NCBI GenBank assembly: GCA_963845495.1
Contig: CAWJTH010000224.1
Span: 1 to 64,000, forward strand
Direction of reading: 5' to 3'
DNA: 64,000 bases
Source of the DNA: JAZKFT01 sp963845495
GTDB lineage: Bacteria; Bacteroidota; Bacteroidia; Chitinophagales; Chitinophagaceae
Part shown: positions 9,181-18,849 of the stretch, piece after piece
Layout: each line of letters starts with the position of its first letter
How positions within the stretch are numbered: the stretch's first letter is position 1
Program-made: the position numbers and the translations under genes
The notes under the pieces: model-generated
What the model was told of the DNA's origin: nothing
Databases searched by the model: none
The model's input: the letters and a program-made list of their open reading frames with translations, nothing else

Positions 9181-11157
9181 TTACCAGTTCGGGTTTTGCA
9201 TAGCTGTTTTTTCTGCATTAGTGAGCGGTCTTCCATTGGTATAGTTGGCATCCAAAAATGCCTGCGGGATGGGCCTCAGATAATGTTTGTTGTCAAGGGG
9301 TTTTGCTTCGTCATTGAACAGGGTACAGCGTTTCACCAAGGTTTTGGTCCTTGCCAAATCTTCCCAGCGCATCAGTTCCCCCATCAGTTCGCGGGAGCGT
9401 TCGTTTAAAATGAATGCGATAAATTTATCGGCATCGGTACTAACGCCCAATTTGGTATAAAAATCATTGTTTGAGTTCAGAATGTCTGCTGGGCTATTAA
9501 GGTGCATTGCAGACAAGCTGCTGGCTGTTGTTACCGCCATGTTGTTGTTGGATTCGTAATAGGTATTCTTGTCCGAATAAGAAAAATAGGTACCAGTTGC
9601 TGCGACATTTGTTTTATACGCCACGCCACCATCCACATAGGCCGACCTATCTTCACCTGCTTTGTAAGCAGCCCTGTCACGTACGGCGTTCAGGTACGGC
9701 AATGCTTGTGTATATTGGCCTTTTCGGCCGTAAGCTTCGGCGGCAATCAGGTAGGTTTCTGCAAGACGGGCCAAAATGCCATCACGCTGGCCAAATTGGG
9801 AGGCAACGGCGTTGCGTGAACCATCTTCAAATTTTGATAGTGCCACAAAATGGCTCACATCAAAGCTACCATGTAGCCCTACCATATTTTCCGGCTGGCC
9901 GTTAAAATAGCGCACGTACATATTTGGTGCACGCAATGTTATATTGGTGGCATCGTACCTAGCATCTCCGGCATTGTTTACTATGTACAACATAGACTCC
10001 TGTCCACCCGTGAATTTAAACTGGCCAACCTGTGCCGGTGTTGGGGCAGTGGCTGCCGTCCATTTTGGTGCAGTGGTCGGATTGTTGCAGATGTAACGTG
10101 TCTTGAAGCTTTTCCAGAAACGCGAATCGTTCACACGGTCAAAAACATCAAGTGCATAGTCGGTAGAACGGCAACGCTGGAATTCCCTACCACCAGCAAT
10201 ATCACGCACCATGCCCGGCACGTTCTGGTAAATCGATAAATAGTATAGATGCACCTGATTGCCATAACGTCCCTGCGTAGTGGTGTTGTTGGAAAATTGC
10301 GCCGCCAAGATTACTTCGGGCAATTTTTCGTTGGGCCCGTCGGGCGTGGTAAAATTCCAAAGATCGGAGTAATTGGTGGCCAATGAATGTTGGCCGCTAT
10401 TGATTACGGCGTCCGCATATTTTATGGCGCTGTCAAGATCGCTTGCCTTAGTATCGCTGTTCCAGTCGTTGTTCAATTCGCTTGCCCTGTACAAATAGGC
10501 CTTTGCAAGAAAATGTGCCGCCCCCCATTTTGTGATCCTACCTGTTTCAACAGGTGTATTCGGTAAAAGACCGTATGCCACAGTAAAGTCTTTGATTACC
10601 TGTGCGTAAGTTTCCTTTGCGGTATTGCGCACAAACTCTGTTTCCAAGGTAGTCGTTTGGGTCAGTTGTAACGGCACGCCCCCAAATTGTTTTACCAATT
10701 TAAAGTAATCGAACGCACGCATAAAATAGCCTTCGCCGATGCGGATATTTTTGTTTGAATTGTCACCATAATATTTTGGCACGTTTTCGATCAGGATGTT
10801 TGCAGAATTTATATTCGAGTACATCTCGTTGAAAACGGTTGCCCCTTCACTTGTCAGACTGTTCAGATTCGCATCATAAGAATTCCACATCTGTTCGGTA
10901 CGGTCCCCGCCCACGGTAAATTCATCCACGCCGTAATTGGTGGTCGAGTAGGCCCACTCATAATTGAAATGGAATTTTAAGCCTTGATACATGCCCACCG
11001 AAAGGTCGTCAAGCCCTTGTGGTGTCAAGTAATCCTGAAGACTTTTTGACGTGATCAGGTTTTCGTCCAAGAAAGTTTTTTTGCACGAACTGTTGATGAT
11101 CATGGCCGAGCCAAGCGCTAGGCACGCCATAGTTTTTTTTAATATGGAAAATCGCAT
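9181..11157 (-). CDS. SusD/RagB family outer-membrane glycan-binding lipoprotein
   Basis: A 658-residue surface lipoprotein that captures oligosaccharide and acts as the lid over the SusC barrel. The lipobox cysteine is Cys25 (MIINSSCKK). The TPR-like helical scaffold is clear, with the SusD C-terminal signatures RLAETYLIAAEAYGRKGQY and FILNERSRELMGELMRWEDL, and the usual ending LRPIPQAFLD...NPNW. The length is at the upper end for the family. It lies 18 bases downstream of SusC in the same operon and is followed by a strong terminator. Ligand unknown; the neighbouring rhamnosidases and galactosidases suggest a pectin- or arabinogalactan-derived glycan. Confidence 0.95.
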   Translation of the reverse strand: MRFSILKKTMACLALGSAMIINSSCKKTFLDENLITSKSLQDYLTPQGLDDLSVGMYQGLKFHFNYEWAYSTTNYGVDEFTVGGDRTEQMWNSYDANLNSLTSEGATVFNEMYSNINSANILIENVPKYYGDNSNKNIRIGEGYFMRAFDYFKLVKQFGGVPLQLTQTTTLETEFVRNTAKETYAQVIKDFTVAYGLLPNTPVETGRITKWGAAHFLAKAYLYRASELNNDWNSDTKASDLDSAIKYADAVINSGQHSLATNYSDLWNFTTPDGPNEKLPEVILAAQFSNNTTTQGRYGNQVHLYYLSIYQNVPGMVRDIAGGREFQRCRSTDYALDVFDRVNDSRFWKSFKTRYICNNPTTAPKWTAATAPTPAQVGQFKFTGGQESMLYIVNNAGDARYDATNITLRAPNMYVRYFNGQPENMVGLHGSFDVSHFVALSKFEDGSRNAVASQFGQRDGILARLAETYLIAAEAYGRKGQYTQALPYLNAVRDRAAYKAGEDRSAYVDGGVAYKTNVAATGTYFSYSDKNTYYESNNNMAVTTASSLSAMHLNSPADILNSNNDFYTKLGVSTDADKFIAFILNERSRELMGELMRWEDLARTKTLVKRCTLFNDEAKPLDNKHYLRPIPQAFLDANYTNGRPLTNAEKTAMQNPNW

Positions 11158-11175
11158 CGAAAAAGAATTTATTGA

Positions 11176-14100
11176 TTAAAAATTTGCATTGATACCCACC
11201 ACAAACCCCCTGTTGAAAGTGTTGGTGCCTAGGTCGGGATCTATATAGCTTACTTTGGAATATATCAGGCCAGGGTTCAATGCCTGCAAATACATTTTTA
11301 GGTTTTGGATATGCCAGCTTTTGCCTGTTGCCGATGGCAAAAGGTATGACAGCGTTATATTCCTGATCTTGATAAACGACCCATCCTGATAGTTCATGGC
11401 AGAACGGAAAGCATCGCCGGCAGCACTGTTGTAGTTAGGCGAAGGATAATCGTTGGTTGGGTTGGTCGGCGTCCAATAGTTCAGCTCCCTTTGCGCAAAA
11501 CGTCCCTGTAAAGATTCAGCGCCTGTAGCGATGGTAAAGCCGGTCCTAGAATAGATAAAGATGGAAAGGCCCCAGTTTTTATAGGTAAAATCGTTTGTAA
11601 GGCCCGTTACCAAATTGGGTTGCGAATGTCCGCGTATCACCCTGTCGTTGGTTGCATCAATTTTATAATCGCCGTTCTGGTCAACCACTTTAATATCGCC
11701 CGGGTTAAAGGTTTGGCCATTTGCTTTGTATTTGGCTATTTCTGCCAAGTCGGTCGGCGTATTTTGCCAGATACCTGCTTTTTGATAATCGTAATAGACC
11801 GAAACACGCTGGCCGATAAACCACAGGTTTACAAGGTCATTCTGTTTGCCATAGGCCAGTTCATCGATCTTTTCCTTTGAAGCCGAGATGTTCAGTGTGC
11901 TTGTCCAATTGAAGTTCCGCTTGCGGATATTCACGCTGGTAAGGTTAAAATCGAAACCCTTTCCAGATGTGGAACCGATATTTGTTAATATACTGGTGTA
12001 ACCTGTAACCGCATTCAGGGTCTTGTTCATTAATAGGTCTTTTGTCTTGGTGGTGTAAACGTCTATCGCACCACTTATACGACCGTTAAAAAAGTTGAAA
12101 TCAACCCCTATGTTGGTCTGTGTGGTATGTTCCCAACCCAAGTTCTGATCAGGATAATTTGCCGGATTGGCAGCAGTTGGATCGGAAGGAACGTAGCCCA
12201 ATTGCGCCGAATTGCCGTAGGTGTAATAAAGACCCTGTGTTGCACCAAGCGTAGTGTAAGAAGCTACGGCCGCATTGCCTACCGTTGCGATACCTGCCCG
12301 CAGTTTCAGTTGGGAAATCCATTTTGCTTTTTCCAAGAATTTCTCTTTTTCCAACCTCCAGCCAAGCGACAAAGAGGGGAACATATCCCATTTGTGCCCT
12401 TGCGCTAGCGGCGACGCACCATCCCAACGCACAAAGGCATTAAAAAGGTATTTTTGGTCGAAACTATAGCTGGCCCTTGCCATGTATGATGTAAGGGAAT
12501 TTTCAGAAAGGCCGGTACCAAACGCATCAAGTGCAGAAACTGTATTCAGCGCATACCATTTTTGGCTTGTCCATGGAAGTTTTGTGGCCGTCATGGTAGA
12601 TGTTTCCGTTCTAGTGTAAGAAGCGGTCTGCAAAAGCGTTAAGCCAATATCGTTGCTATGGTTTCCCTTAAAAGATTTATCGTAATAGATAATATTGTCC
12701 AATGTCCAAGAAGTCCTGTTTGTCTGGTTCAATTGTGCGTAGTTGGTAGACCCAGGATTACCAGCACCGCGATTAACTGAATTGGCGTCCATATATCGGC
12801 CATTGTAATAGGTCTGGAAATCGGGACCGAAATTGAAGCGGTATTTGAACCCTTTGAACAGTTTCAGCTCCGCATAGGCCGATCCAAGGACACGGAGCGT
12901 CTTGCGGAGGTTGATATTGTAATTATTTTCATCTACCGGGTTCTGGATGTTGATGTCGCCTCCCGGCAAGATGATACGCTTACCGGTACTGTCATAAGGA
13001 ACTGCATAAGGCAGCATGCCCTGCAAAGCGGCGTAAAGTGTACCGGGACCCGTTGCATTTGTCGTAGCGTATCCATAATTCTGAAGGCCATAGGTTGTGT
13101 TAATACTTCCTCCCATGCTGAACCATTTTGTTGGAGTAAGGTCCACACTGAATTTGCCGCTATATCGGGTGTAATCTTGGCCCAGTTGCGTGCCCTGTTG
13201 GTTAAGATAGCCGAACGATCCATATGCCTTTACGTTTTGGCTACCACCGCTTACGCTTATGGTATGGTCTTGGGTGACGCCTGTTTTGGTCGCATAGCCG
13301 GTCCAGTTGGTAGTGGGTACCAGTTCAGGATGCCAAACACCGCCTACCCATCCTTTCTGGATATTGGCAAAGGCGATCGGATCCTGTCCAAAAATACGCT
13401 GGTCATCGGCCAGTGTCGGCACATCTGGATAGGTACTTGCAGCAGCAACAGCTGGATTCAAAAACCTGATCCTTCTATAGGCATCGCGGCGGAATTCAAC
13501 ATATTCGCCCGAAGTCATCATTTTTTGCCTGTCCTGCAATTTTTCTACGGTGAGCGTTCCGGTATAACTGGTAGAAAGTACACCGCTTTTGCCACGTTTT
13601 GTAGTCACCATCACAACGCCGTTTGCACCACGTGAGCCGTAAATGGCCGTTGCGGATGCATCTTTTAAGATGTCGATGCTTTCTATATCGTTCGGGTTTA
13701 TGGCATCGATGCCGCCAAAATTCAACGGGATCCCGTCGACCACAAATAATGGGCCGTTGCCCGCATTTATGGAACGTACACCCCGGATAAGGATACTTGC
13801 AACCTCGCCGGGCCTTTCGTTAGATGTTATGTCCACGCCGGCGGCCTTGCCCTGGATGGCCTGCAATGCATTGGCCACTGGCCTTGAGCGGATTTCTTCG
13901 GCGGTAACGCTAACAATGGAACTGGTTACCGTTCCCCTTGTTTTTGTACCGTAACCAACTACAACTACGTCGTCAAGTGAACCTACAGAAGGTTTCAAGA
14001 CCACATTGGCAGTATTTCCTCTAACTGTCACTTCTTGGTTTATAAAACCAATATAACTTACCGTGATTTTTACGCCCTGGGCCGCCTTTACACTGAAAGT

Positions 14101-14316
14101 TCCCTGCGCATTTGTGAGCACACTTATATTGGTCCCTAAAACCGCAACGGTTACCCCTTCCAGCGGCTTACCGCTTTCGTCGGTAATCTTACCCGTAATG
14201 TTTTGTTGTACAGTCGAACTTGTTTGGCCAAAAGCAGTTTGCGAGACATCAATTGTAGATACTAGGCCATAAACAATAAGGGATCGCCATAAGCAGCATC
14301 GTAGTTTCGTTTTCAT
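11176..14316 (-). CDS. SusC/RagA TonB-dependent outer-membrane glycan transporter
   Basis: A 1046-residue TonB-linked barrel that imports oligosaccharide delivered by its SusD partner. After a signal peptide comes a CarboxypepD_reg-like domain (ITGKITDESGKPLEGVTV), the TonB box/linker SLDDVVVVGYG, the plug with GVRSINAGNGPLFVVDGIP and the SusC signature DASATAIYGSRGANGVVMV, then the 22-strand barrel ending in aromatic VVGINANF. It is the first gene of the SusC-SusD operon, 352 bases downstream of the AraC-type response regulator gene on the same strand, which makes it the probable target of that regulator. Confidence 0.95.
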   Translation of the reverse strand: MKTKLRCCLWRSLIVYGLVSTIDVSQTAFGQTSSTVQQNITGKITDESGKPLEGVTVAVLGTNISVLTNAQGTFSVKAAQGVKITVSYIGFINQEVTVRGNTANVVLKPSVGSLDDVVVVGYGTKTRGTVTSSIVSVTAEEIRSRPVANALQAIQGKAAGVDITSNERPGEVASILIRGVRSINAGNGPLFVVDGIPLNFGGIDAINPNDIESIDILKDASATAIYGSRGANGVVMVTTKRGKSGVLSTSYTGTLTVEKLQDRQKMMTSGEYVEFRRDAYRRIRFLNPAVAAASTYPDVPTLADDQRIFGQDPIAFANIQKGWVGGVWHPELVPTTNWTGYATKTGVTQDHTISVSGGSQNVKAYGSFGYLNQQGTQLGQDYTRYSGKFSVDLTPTKWFSMGGSINTTYGLQNYGYATTNATGPGTLYAALQGMLPYAVPYDSTGKRIILPGGDINIQNPVDENNYNINLRKTLRVLGSAYAELKLFKGFKYRFNFGPDFQTYYNGRYMDANSVNRGAGNPGSTNYAQLNQTNRTSWTLDNIIYYDKSFKGNHSNDIGLTLLQTASYTRTETSTMTATKLPWTSQKWYALNTVSALDAFGTGLSENSLTSYMARASYSFDQKYLFNAFVRWDGASPLAQGHKWDMFPSLSLGWRLEKEKFLEKAKWISQLKLRAGIATVGNAAVASYTTLGATQGLYYTYGNSAQLGYVPSDPTAANPANYPDQNLGWEHTTQTNIGVDFNFFNGRISGAIDVYTTKTKDLLMNKTLNAVTGYTSILTNIGSTSGKGFDFNLTSVNIRKRNFNWTSTLNISASKEKIDELAYGKQNDLVNLWFIGQRVSVYYDYQKAGIWQNTPTDLAEIAKYKANGQTFNPGDIKVVDQNGDYKIDATNDRVIRGHSQPNLVTGLTNDFTYKNWGLSIFIYSRTGFTIATGAESLQGRFAQRELNYWTPTNPTNDYPSPNYNSAAGDAFRSAMNYQDGSFIKIRNITLSYLLPSATGKSWHIQNLKMYLQALNPGLIYSKVSYIDPDLGTNTFNRGFVVGINANF

Positions 14317-14668
14317 ATGGAAATAATTATTAAAAATTAAGCAGTTTTAAAAAGGCGGCGGTTTTTACACCGCCACCAACGATTGCCTGCCAAAACCGTT
14401 TGGATTTTAGGGAAAACTTTGATAACCGCAATTGTTCCTTATTGATATGATCATAAGCATTCCACGGATCGTTTTTATATCATTGTAACTTGGTTGTAAA
14501 ATTGCCTATATCGTTACAGGACATTTAAAACAATGGGTTCAAATTTTCGAATAAATCGTTCATTTATTAAAATAGGCAAGTGCAGGCCGTGGCAATCGGC
14601 CTATTTTGGAGATCATTCCAGAAATAATAAGAAATGGAAGAAGAAAGTTTGTGCAATAATTACTACAA
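14317..14668 (-). promoter_or_regulatory. Putative control region of the SusC-SusD operon
   Basis: A 352-base gene-free stretch between the response regulator stop and the SusC start. It is the natural position for the promoter and the regulator's binding site. I could not point to a convincing TTTG/TAnnTTTG promoter pair or a direct repeat, so only the location supports the call. Confidence 0.4.
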
Positions 14669-15439
14669 TCAACCTATTGGATTGCCACTTTTGATCAGGT
14701 ATTCGGAAGGGGTCATCCCGAACTGCTTCAAAAAATTGCGTCCAAAATAGGTTTGGGACGCAAAGCCCGTAAGATCGGCAACCTCGTAAATTTTATATGT
14801 GCCTTCTGAAAGCAACTCGGCGGCTTTTTTAAGCCTTGTTATATTGACCAGTTCTGTTGGGGACATATTGGATATCGACTTCACTGCCCTGTACAATGTC
14901 GGCCTGCTCATGTTCATATACTTGGCCAATTGGACCACATCGAGACCGGTATCTTCGATATGGGCAAGGATTTCGTTGTGCAGCTTTTCTAGGAACAGTT
15001 CATCTGTTTTGCTATGGGCCATACTTTTTATATGCACCAATGGTGAATTGGCAAAATGCTCCTTGATCTTTGATCGGTTTTGCAACAAGTTGGCTATCTG
15101 CACCAAAAGATGGTCTATTGAAAACGGTTTTTCGATGTAAGCATCCGCACCTATTTCCAAACCTTCGATTTTTGACTGTAACGTATTTTTGGCAGTCAAC
15201 AGTATCAATGGGATATGGCTGTACGCAATGTCCGACTTGACGTTTTTGCATAGTTCCAGGCCGTCCATCCCGTTCATCGTGATATCAGACACAACCAGGT
15301 GTACCAGCGTCATAGATAATACTTCCAAGGCCTCGTTGCCATCAAGCGCCTTTATGATTTCGTAATTTTCTTTCAGTTCGTTCTCAAGGAACAACAAAAT
15401 GTCTTCATCGTCATCTACCAAAAGTATAAGCGGCTTCAT
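14669..15439 (-). CDS. Response regulator with AraC-type DNA-binding domain (separate half of a PUL sensor-regulator)
   Basis: A 256-residue protein with an N-terminal receiver (acidic pair Asp9/Asp10, phospho-acceptor Asp52 in VVSDITM, Thr82, Lys104 in IEKPF) and a C-terminal AraC helix-turn-helix pair (MSRPTLYRAVKSISNMSP; EVADLTGFASQTYFGRNF; MTPSEYL). In most Bacteroidota PULs these domains are fused behind the sensor kinase; here the regulator is an independent gene with its own ATG, 55 bases after the kinase stop on the same strand. It should receive phosphate from the kinase at 15495-18635 and activate the SusC-SusD operon downstream. Confidence 0.92.
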   Translation of the reverse strand: MKPLILLVDDDEDILLFLENELKENYEIIKALDGNEALEVLSMTLVHLVVSDITMNGMDGLELCKNVKSDIAYSHIPLILLTAKNTLQSKIEGLEIGADAYIEKPFSIDHLLVQIANLLQNRSKIKEHFANSPLVHIKSMAHSKTDELFLEKLHNEILAHIEDTGLDVVQLAKYMNMSRPTLYRAVKSISNMSPTELVNITRLKKAAELLSEGTYKIYEVADLTGFASQTYFGRNFLKQFGMTPSEYLIKSGNPIG

Positions 15440-15494
15440 TTCAAAAATATTTGTAGCGGGTAAATTAAATCAAATACAGGTCTACCGAATCAGT

Positions 15495-18400
15495 TCATAC
15501 ATATTCCTGTTCTGTCGGCATTGTCAACAAAAATGTGTTCAGACCGGGCCTGTCATTTTTTAAAATAATCATCCCTTTTAGCAGTTTGGCCAGTGTAAGC
15601 GATAATGCCAGCCCGATACCGGTGCCTTTATATTTTTGGGTCTCTTTCAACCTAAAAAAAGGCTCGAATATCCGTTCTGCCATCCCTTGGGGAATCACAA
15701 ACCCATCGTTGCTGATTTCTATGGCAAATAAATTTTTAGTTTGGATAATGCCAATGAAATTTATTTCCACCTTGGTTTCAGCATATTTTACCGCATTGCT
15801 GAAAAGGTTGGTCAGGATTTTGTTGAACGCTTCGGCATCCAGCTGGGCAAATACAGGTTCTTGCGGCATGTTTATCTGATATACCAGCCCCCTGTTTACA
15901 ACCAAAGGGCGGAAGTTTTCAAGCGTTTCCGTCAATGCTTCAGAAACATTTACCCTGGTAAAATTCAGGCTGAACCCTTTTATTTCGGTTTGCCTAAAAT
16001 CGAGGAATTGCGTGGTGAGGTCCATCAGCCGCTTTGTGCTACGGTCCATTATCCTGAGACTGTCGTCGATCTCGGGGATTATGGCAGCTTTTTTCAAAAG
16101 CGAATCCAAAGGGCCCCTTATCAAGGTAAGCGGTGTTTTTATTTCATGGGCCACGTTGGTGAAAAAGTCCAGTTTTTCTTCATATGTTTCTTTTTCCCTT
16201 AATAGTTCCTTTTTTTCCATTTCCCTTTTGTTTTTGTTCTGCAGCCTTTTTTTATAGTTGTCTATCAGTAAAACAATTATAGCAATCCCCACAACAATAT
16301 AAAAAATATAGGCATACACGCTTAGCCACCAAGGCGGCAATACCAGTACTGTCAACGTCCGTTCCTGCCCATCCCAATTCACACCATCAACGGATGTTTT
16401 TACTTTAAACTGGTAGGTACCGGATGGCAGTTCCGTAAAATAGGCTTTGCGGTTCGATTTTAGATAAGTCCAGCCTTTATCAAGCCCTTCCATCATGTAT
16501 GCATATTCGGTTGCTTTTGGCGATGCATAATCAAGGGCAGCAAAGTCGATACTGAAAGATGATTGGTTATGCGCAAGATCAATTTTATCGGTCAGTATGA
16601 TTGATTTTTGGAGCGGCGAACCAGCTTGGGCAATGGACAATTCCTTATTGTTTACCTGAAAACCTGTAATATAAATTGGTGGTTTGCCCGGTGACATAGG
16701 AAGTGAATCTGGGTTAAAGCCAATAAGCCCTTTTATGCTGCCAAAGTACATTTTTCCGCTTTTTGATTTTAATGCGGAACTGTAATTGAATTGATCACTC
16801 AAAAGACCATCATCCGTCGTATAGGTTTTTAAATGTCCATTATCAAGGTTGAAACAAGCCAGGCCCCGCGTGGTGGTAACCCACAGGTTTCGCCTTCCAT
16901 CTTCCAACATACTCAGCACAAGATCAGAAGGCAACCCATTTTCGGTAGTGTAACGCTGGAAATCGTTCGACTTTCTGTTAAAAAGACAAAGCCCGCCTCT
17001 TGTTCCCACCCATAATTGTCCACGGCTGTCTTTGAAAATGCTGGAAATTACGTCACTTGCAATAGATCTGTCGTTGGTAATATCATATTTAAAAGTAGCT
17101 TTTTGTCCTGTTTTGGTATTGTACAAACTGATCCCTTGTCCGTTGCTGCCGGCCCACAAGGTCCCGTCCGTTTCATGTAAAATAGATACATAATCATGAA
17201 CGGGCAATTCCTTGATAACAGAAAAATCGTCCCGTTTTCTGTTATACACATAAGCCCCTTTTATCGTACCAAATATCAGTTGGCTATCCGGGGAGAAAGA
17301 TATGCAGTTAACTAAATCTGTCGTGACCGAAGTTGGGTTACCAATTACGGCACAATGCTTTTTGATCTTACCCGTTTTGATGTCCATTACATCCAGCCCA
17401 TGTATAAATGTTCCAAGCCATAGGTCGTCGCCATCTACCAGTATTCCGTGGATGTCTTTGTAAGCTATATTGTTCTTTCCGCCGTTTGGCAGGAAATTAG
17501 TGAACCTGCCAGATGATGGGTCTAACTTGTTGAGGCCCGCATCTTCAGTAGCGATCCATAAATTTCCCATCTTGTCTTCACTGATATCACGTACTACATT
17601 TCCACTCAAAGAATTTTCTTTATTTTTCGGAAAAAACTTTTCAAAGAAGTTATATTTATTGGAATAATAGTTTACGCCGCCCGAATAGGTGCCGACCCAT
17701 ATCCCACCTTCCGAATCTTTACAAAACGCATGGATGGAATTATCGGAAAGGGCGTACGGGTCGTTATATTGCTTATGTATATTATATATTTCTCCCGTTT
17801 TTTCATTGTAACTATAAATACCCGACTCGGTGCCCAGCCAATACTCCGATCCGGATACCTGTATCATCCGCCAGGCAAAAATCGAGGTATTGTCACCACC
17901 ATGACTTAGAATATCCTTGAAGCGCTGATCTTTTGTATAAAAAATCTTTACGCCATGTGTGGCCGTTCCTATCATGATATCTCCGTTACTGGTAGCATAT
18001 AATTTTTCAAGATATTTGTTCTGCGTATTCAATGCATTCCCAAATACATTAAAGGCCAGAAAACTGTTTGTGCCCTCATCAAATTTTTCCAACATGCCCG
18101 ATCCGGCAGATACCCATAACTGTTTGTTGATGATACAAAGGGACGTTGCAGAAAAATATCTGTCCTGTTTATAATAAGTAAGCTTTTGAGTGGCTGTATT
18201 ATATGCTGTTAGCGTGCCGTTCTCAATGAACCATAAATTTCCAAGGCTATCCATTTGCATATCGCGTATTACCCCCAAGGAATCAGTTTTGAGCAATTGG
18301 AAACTTTCTGTTTCCGGTTCGTATGCGAACAATCCCTTTTCCGTTCCGACCCGAATTTTTCCTTTTGTATCAACATATAGGCAAATGATATTGTTATTGC

Positions 18401-18635
18401 CTATACTGCTTTTATTCTTTTTGTCGTTCCGGAATATTTTGAATGTATAGCCATCAAACCTGTTCAAACCATCAGGGGTACCGAACCATAGAAATCCTTT
18501 TGCATCCTGTACGATACAAAATACCGTGTTGTTGCTAAGGCCGTTTCTTACCTGGTAATGCCGGAAATAATTATGTTGGCCACGACCAGGAAGAACATCA
18601 ATAAAGCAACAAATAAAAAAAAGGAGTCTAAGCAT
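15495..18635 (-). CDS. Reg_prop/Y_Y_Y sensor histidine kinase of the first PUL
   Basis: A 1046-residue inner-membrane sensor. A signal peptide is followed by a large periplasmic two-propeller domain made of reg_prop repeats (LSNNTVFCIVQDAKGFLWFG, GSNGQGISLYN and similar), the Y_Y_Y domain (about residues 680-780), one membrane helix (VYAYIFYIVVGIAIIVLLI), a HisKA domain with phospho-acceptor His830 (FTNVAHEIKTPLTLIRG) and a HATPase domain (NLFSNAVKYAE; GTGIGLALSL). It ends right after the ATPase (MPTEQEYV), where hybrid sensors normally continue into a receiver. It senses a breakdown product of the target glycan, by family precedent. The gene is divergent from the glycosidase block at 18.85 kb. 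Confidence 0.95.
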   Translation of the reverse strand: MLRLLFFICCFIDVLPGRGQHNYFRHYQVRNGLSNNTVFCIVQDAKGFLWFGTPDGLNRFDGYTFKIFRNDKKNKSSIGNNNIICLYVDTKGKIRVGTEKGLFAYEPETESFQLLKTDSLGVIRDMQMDSLGNLWFIENGTLTAYNTATQKLTYYKQDRYFSATSLCIINKQLWVSAGSGMLEKFDEGTNSFLAFNVFGNALNTQNKYLEKLYATSNGDIMIGTATHGVKIFYTKDQRFKDILSHGGDNTSIFAWRMIQVSGSEYWLGTESGIYSYNEKTGEIYNIHKQYNDPYALSDNSIHAFCKDSEGGIWVGTYSGGVNYYSNKYNFFEKFFPKNKENSLSGNVVRDISEDKMGNLWIATEDAGLNKLDPSSGRFTNFLPNGGKNNIAYKDIHGILVDGDDLWLGTFIHGLDVMDIKTGKIKKHCAVIGNPTSVTTDLVNCISFSPDSQLIFGTIKGAYVYNRKRDDFSVIKELPVHDYVSILHETDGTLWAGSNGQGISLYNTKTGQKATFKYDITNDRSIASDVISSIFKDSRGQLWVGTRGGLCLFNRKSNDFQRYTTENGLPSDLVLSMLEDGRRNLWVTTTRGLACFNLDNGHLKTYTTDDGLLSDQFNYSSALKSKSGKMYFGSIKGLIGFNPDSLPMSPGKPPIYITGFQVNNKELSIAQAGSPLQKSIILTDKIDLAHNQSSFSIDFAALDYASPKATEYAYMMEGLDKGWTYLKSNRKAYFTELPSGTYQFKVKTSVDGVNWDGQERTLTVLVLPPWWLSVYAYIFYIVVGIAIIVLLIDNYKKRLQNKNKREMEKKELLREKETYEEKLDFFTNVAHEIKTPLTLIRGPLDSLLKKAAIIPEIDDSLRIMDRSTKRLMDLTTQFLDFRQTEIKGFSLNFTRVNVSEALTETLENFRPLVVNRGLVYQINMPQEPVFAQLDAEAFNKILTNLFSNAVKYAETKVEINFIGIIQTKNLFAIEISNDGFVIPQGMAERIFEPFFRLKETQKYKGTGIGLALSLTLAKLLKGMIILKNDRPGLNTFLLTMPTEQEYV

Positions 18636-18849
18636 TTCAATATGGTTGGCTAAAAGCAGCTACTTGGCCTGTAAAATAATCAGTTCCAACACAATTGAAC
18701 GTTTCCTTCGAAACTTTGAACCCATTTTGTTAAAGCCCCGAATAGCTTACCCTCAATTTTACGGCCTAAGAAATCAAGGGTACGTTTACGACCACAGTTT
18801 AAAAAACCGGGTTGTTATAAATCACTTAATTCCTAATAACGAATTGAAA

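Noticed and set aside
14520..14560. GGTTCAAAT resembling a tRNA T-loop
   Set aside because: No acceptor, D or anticodon stems could be assembled around it.
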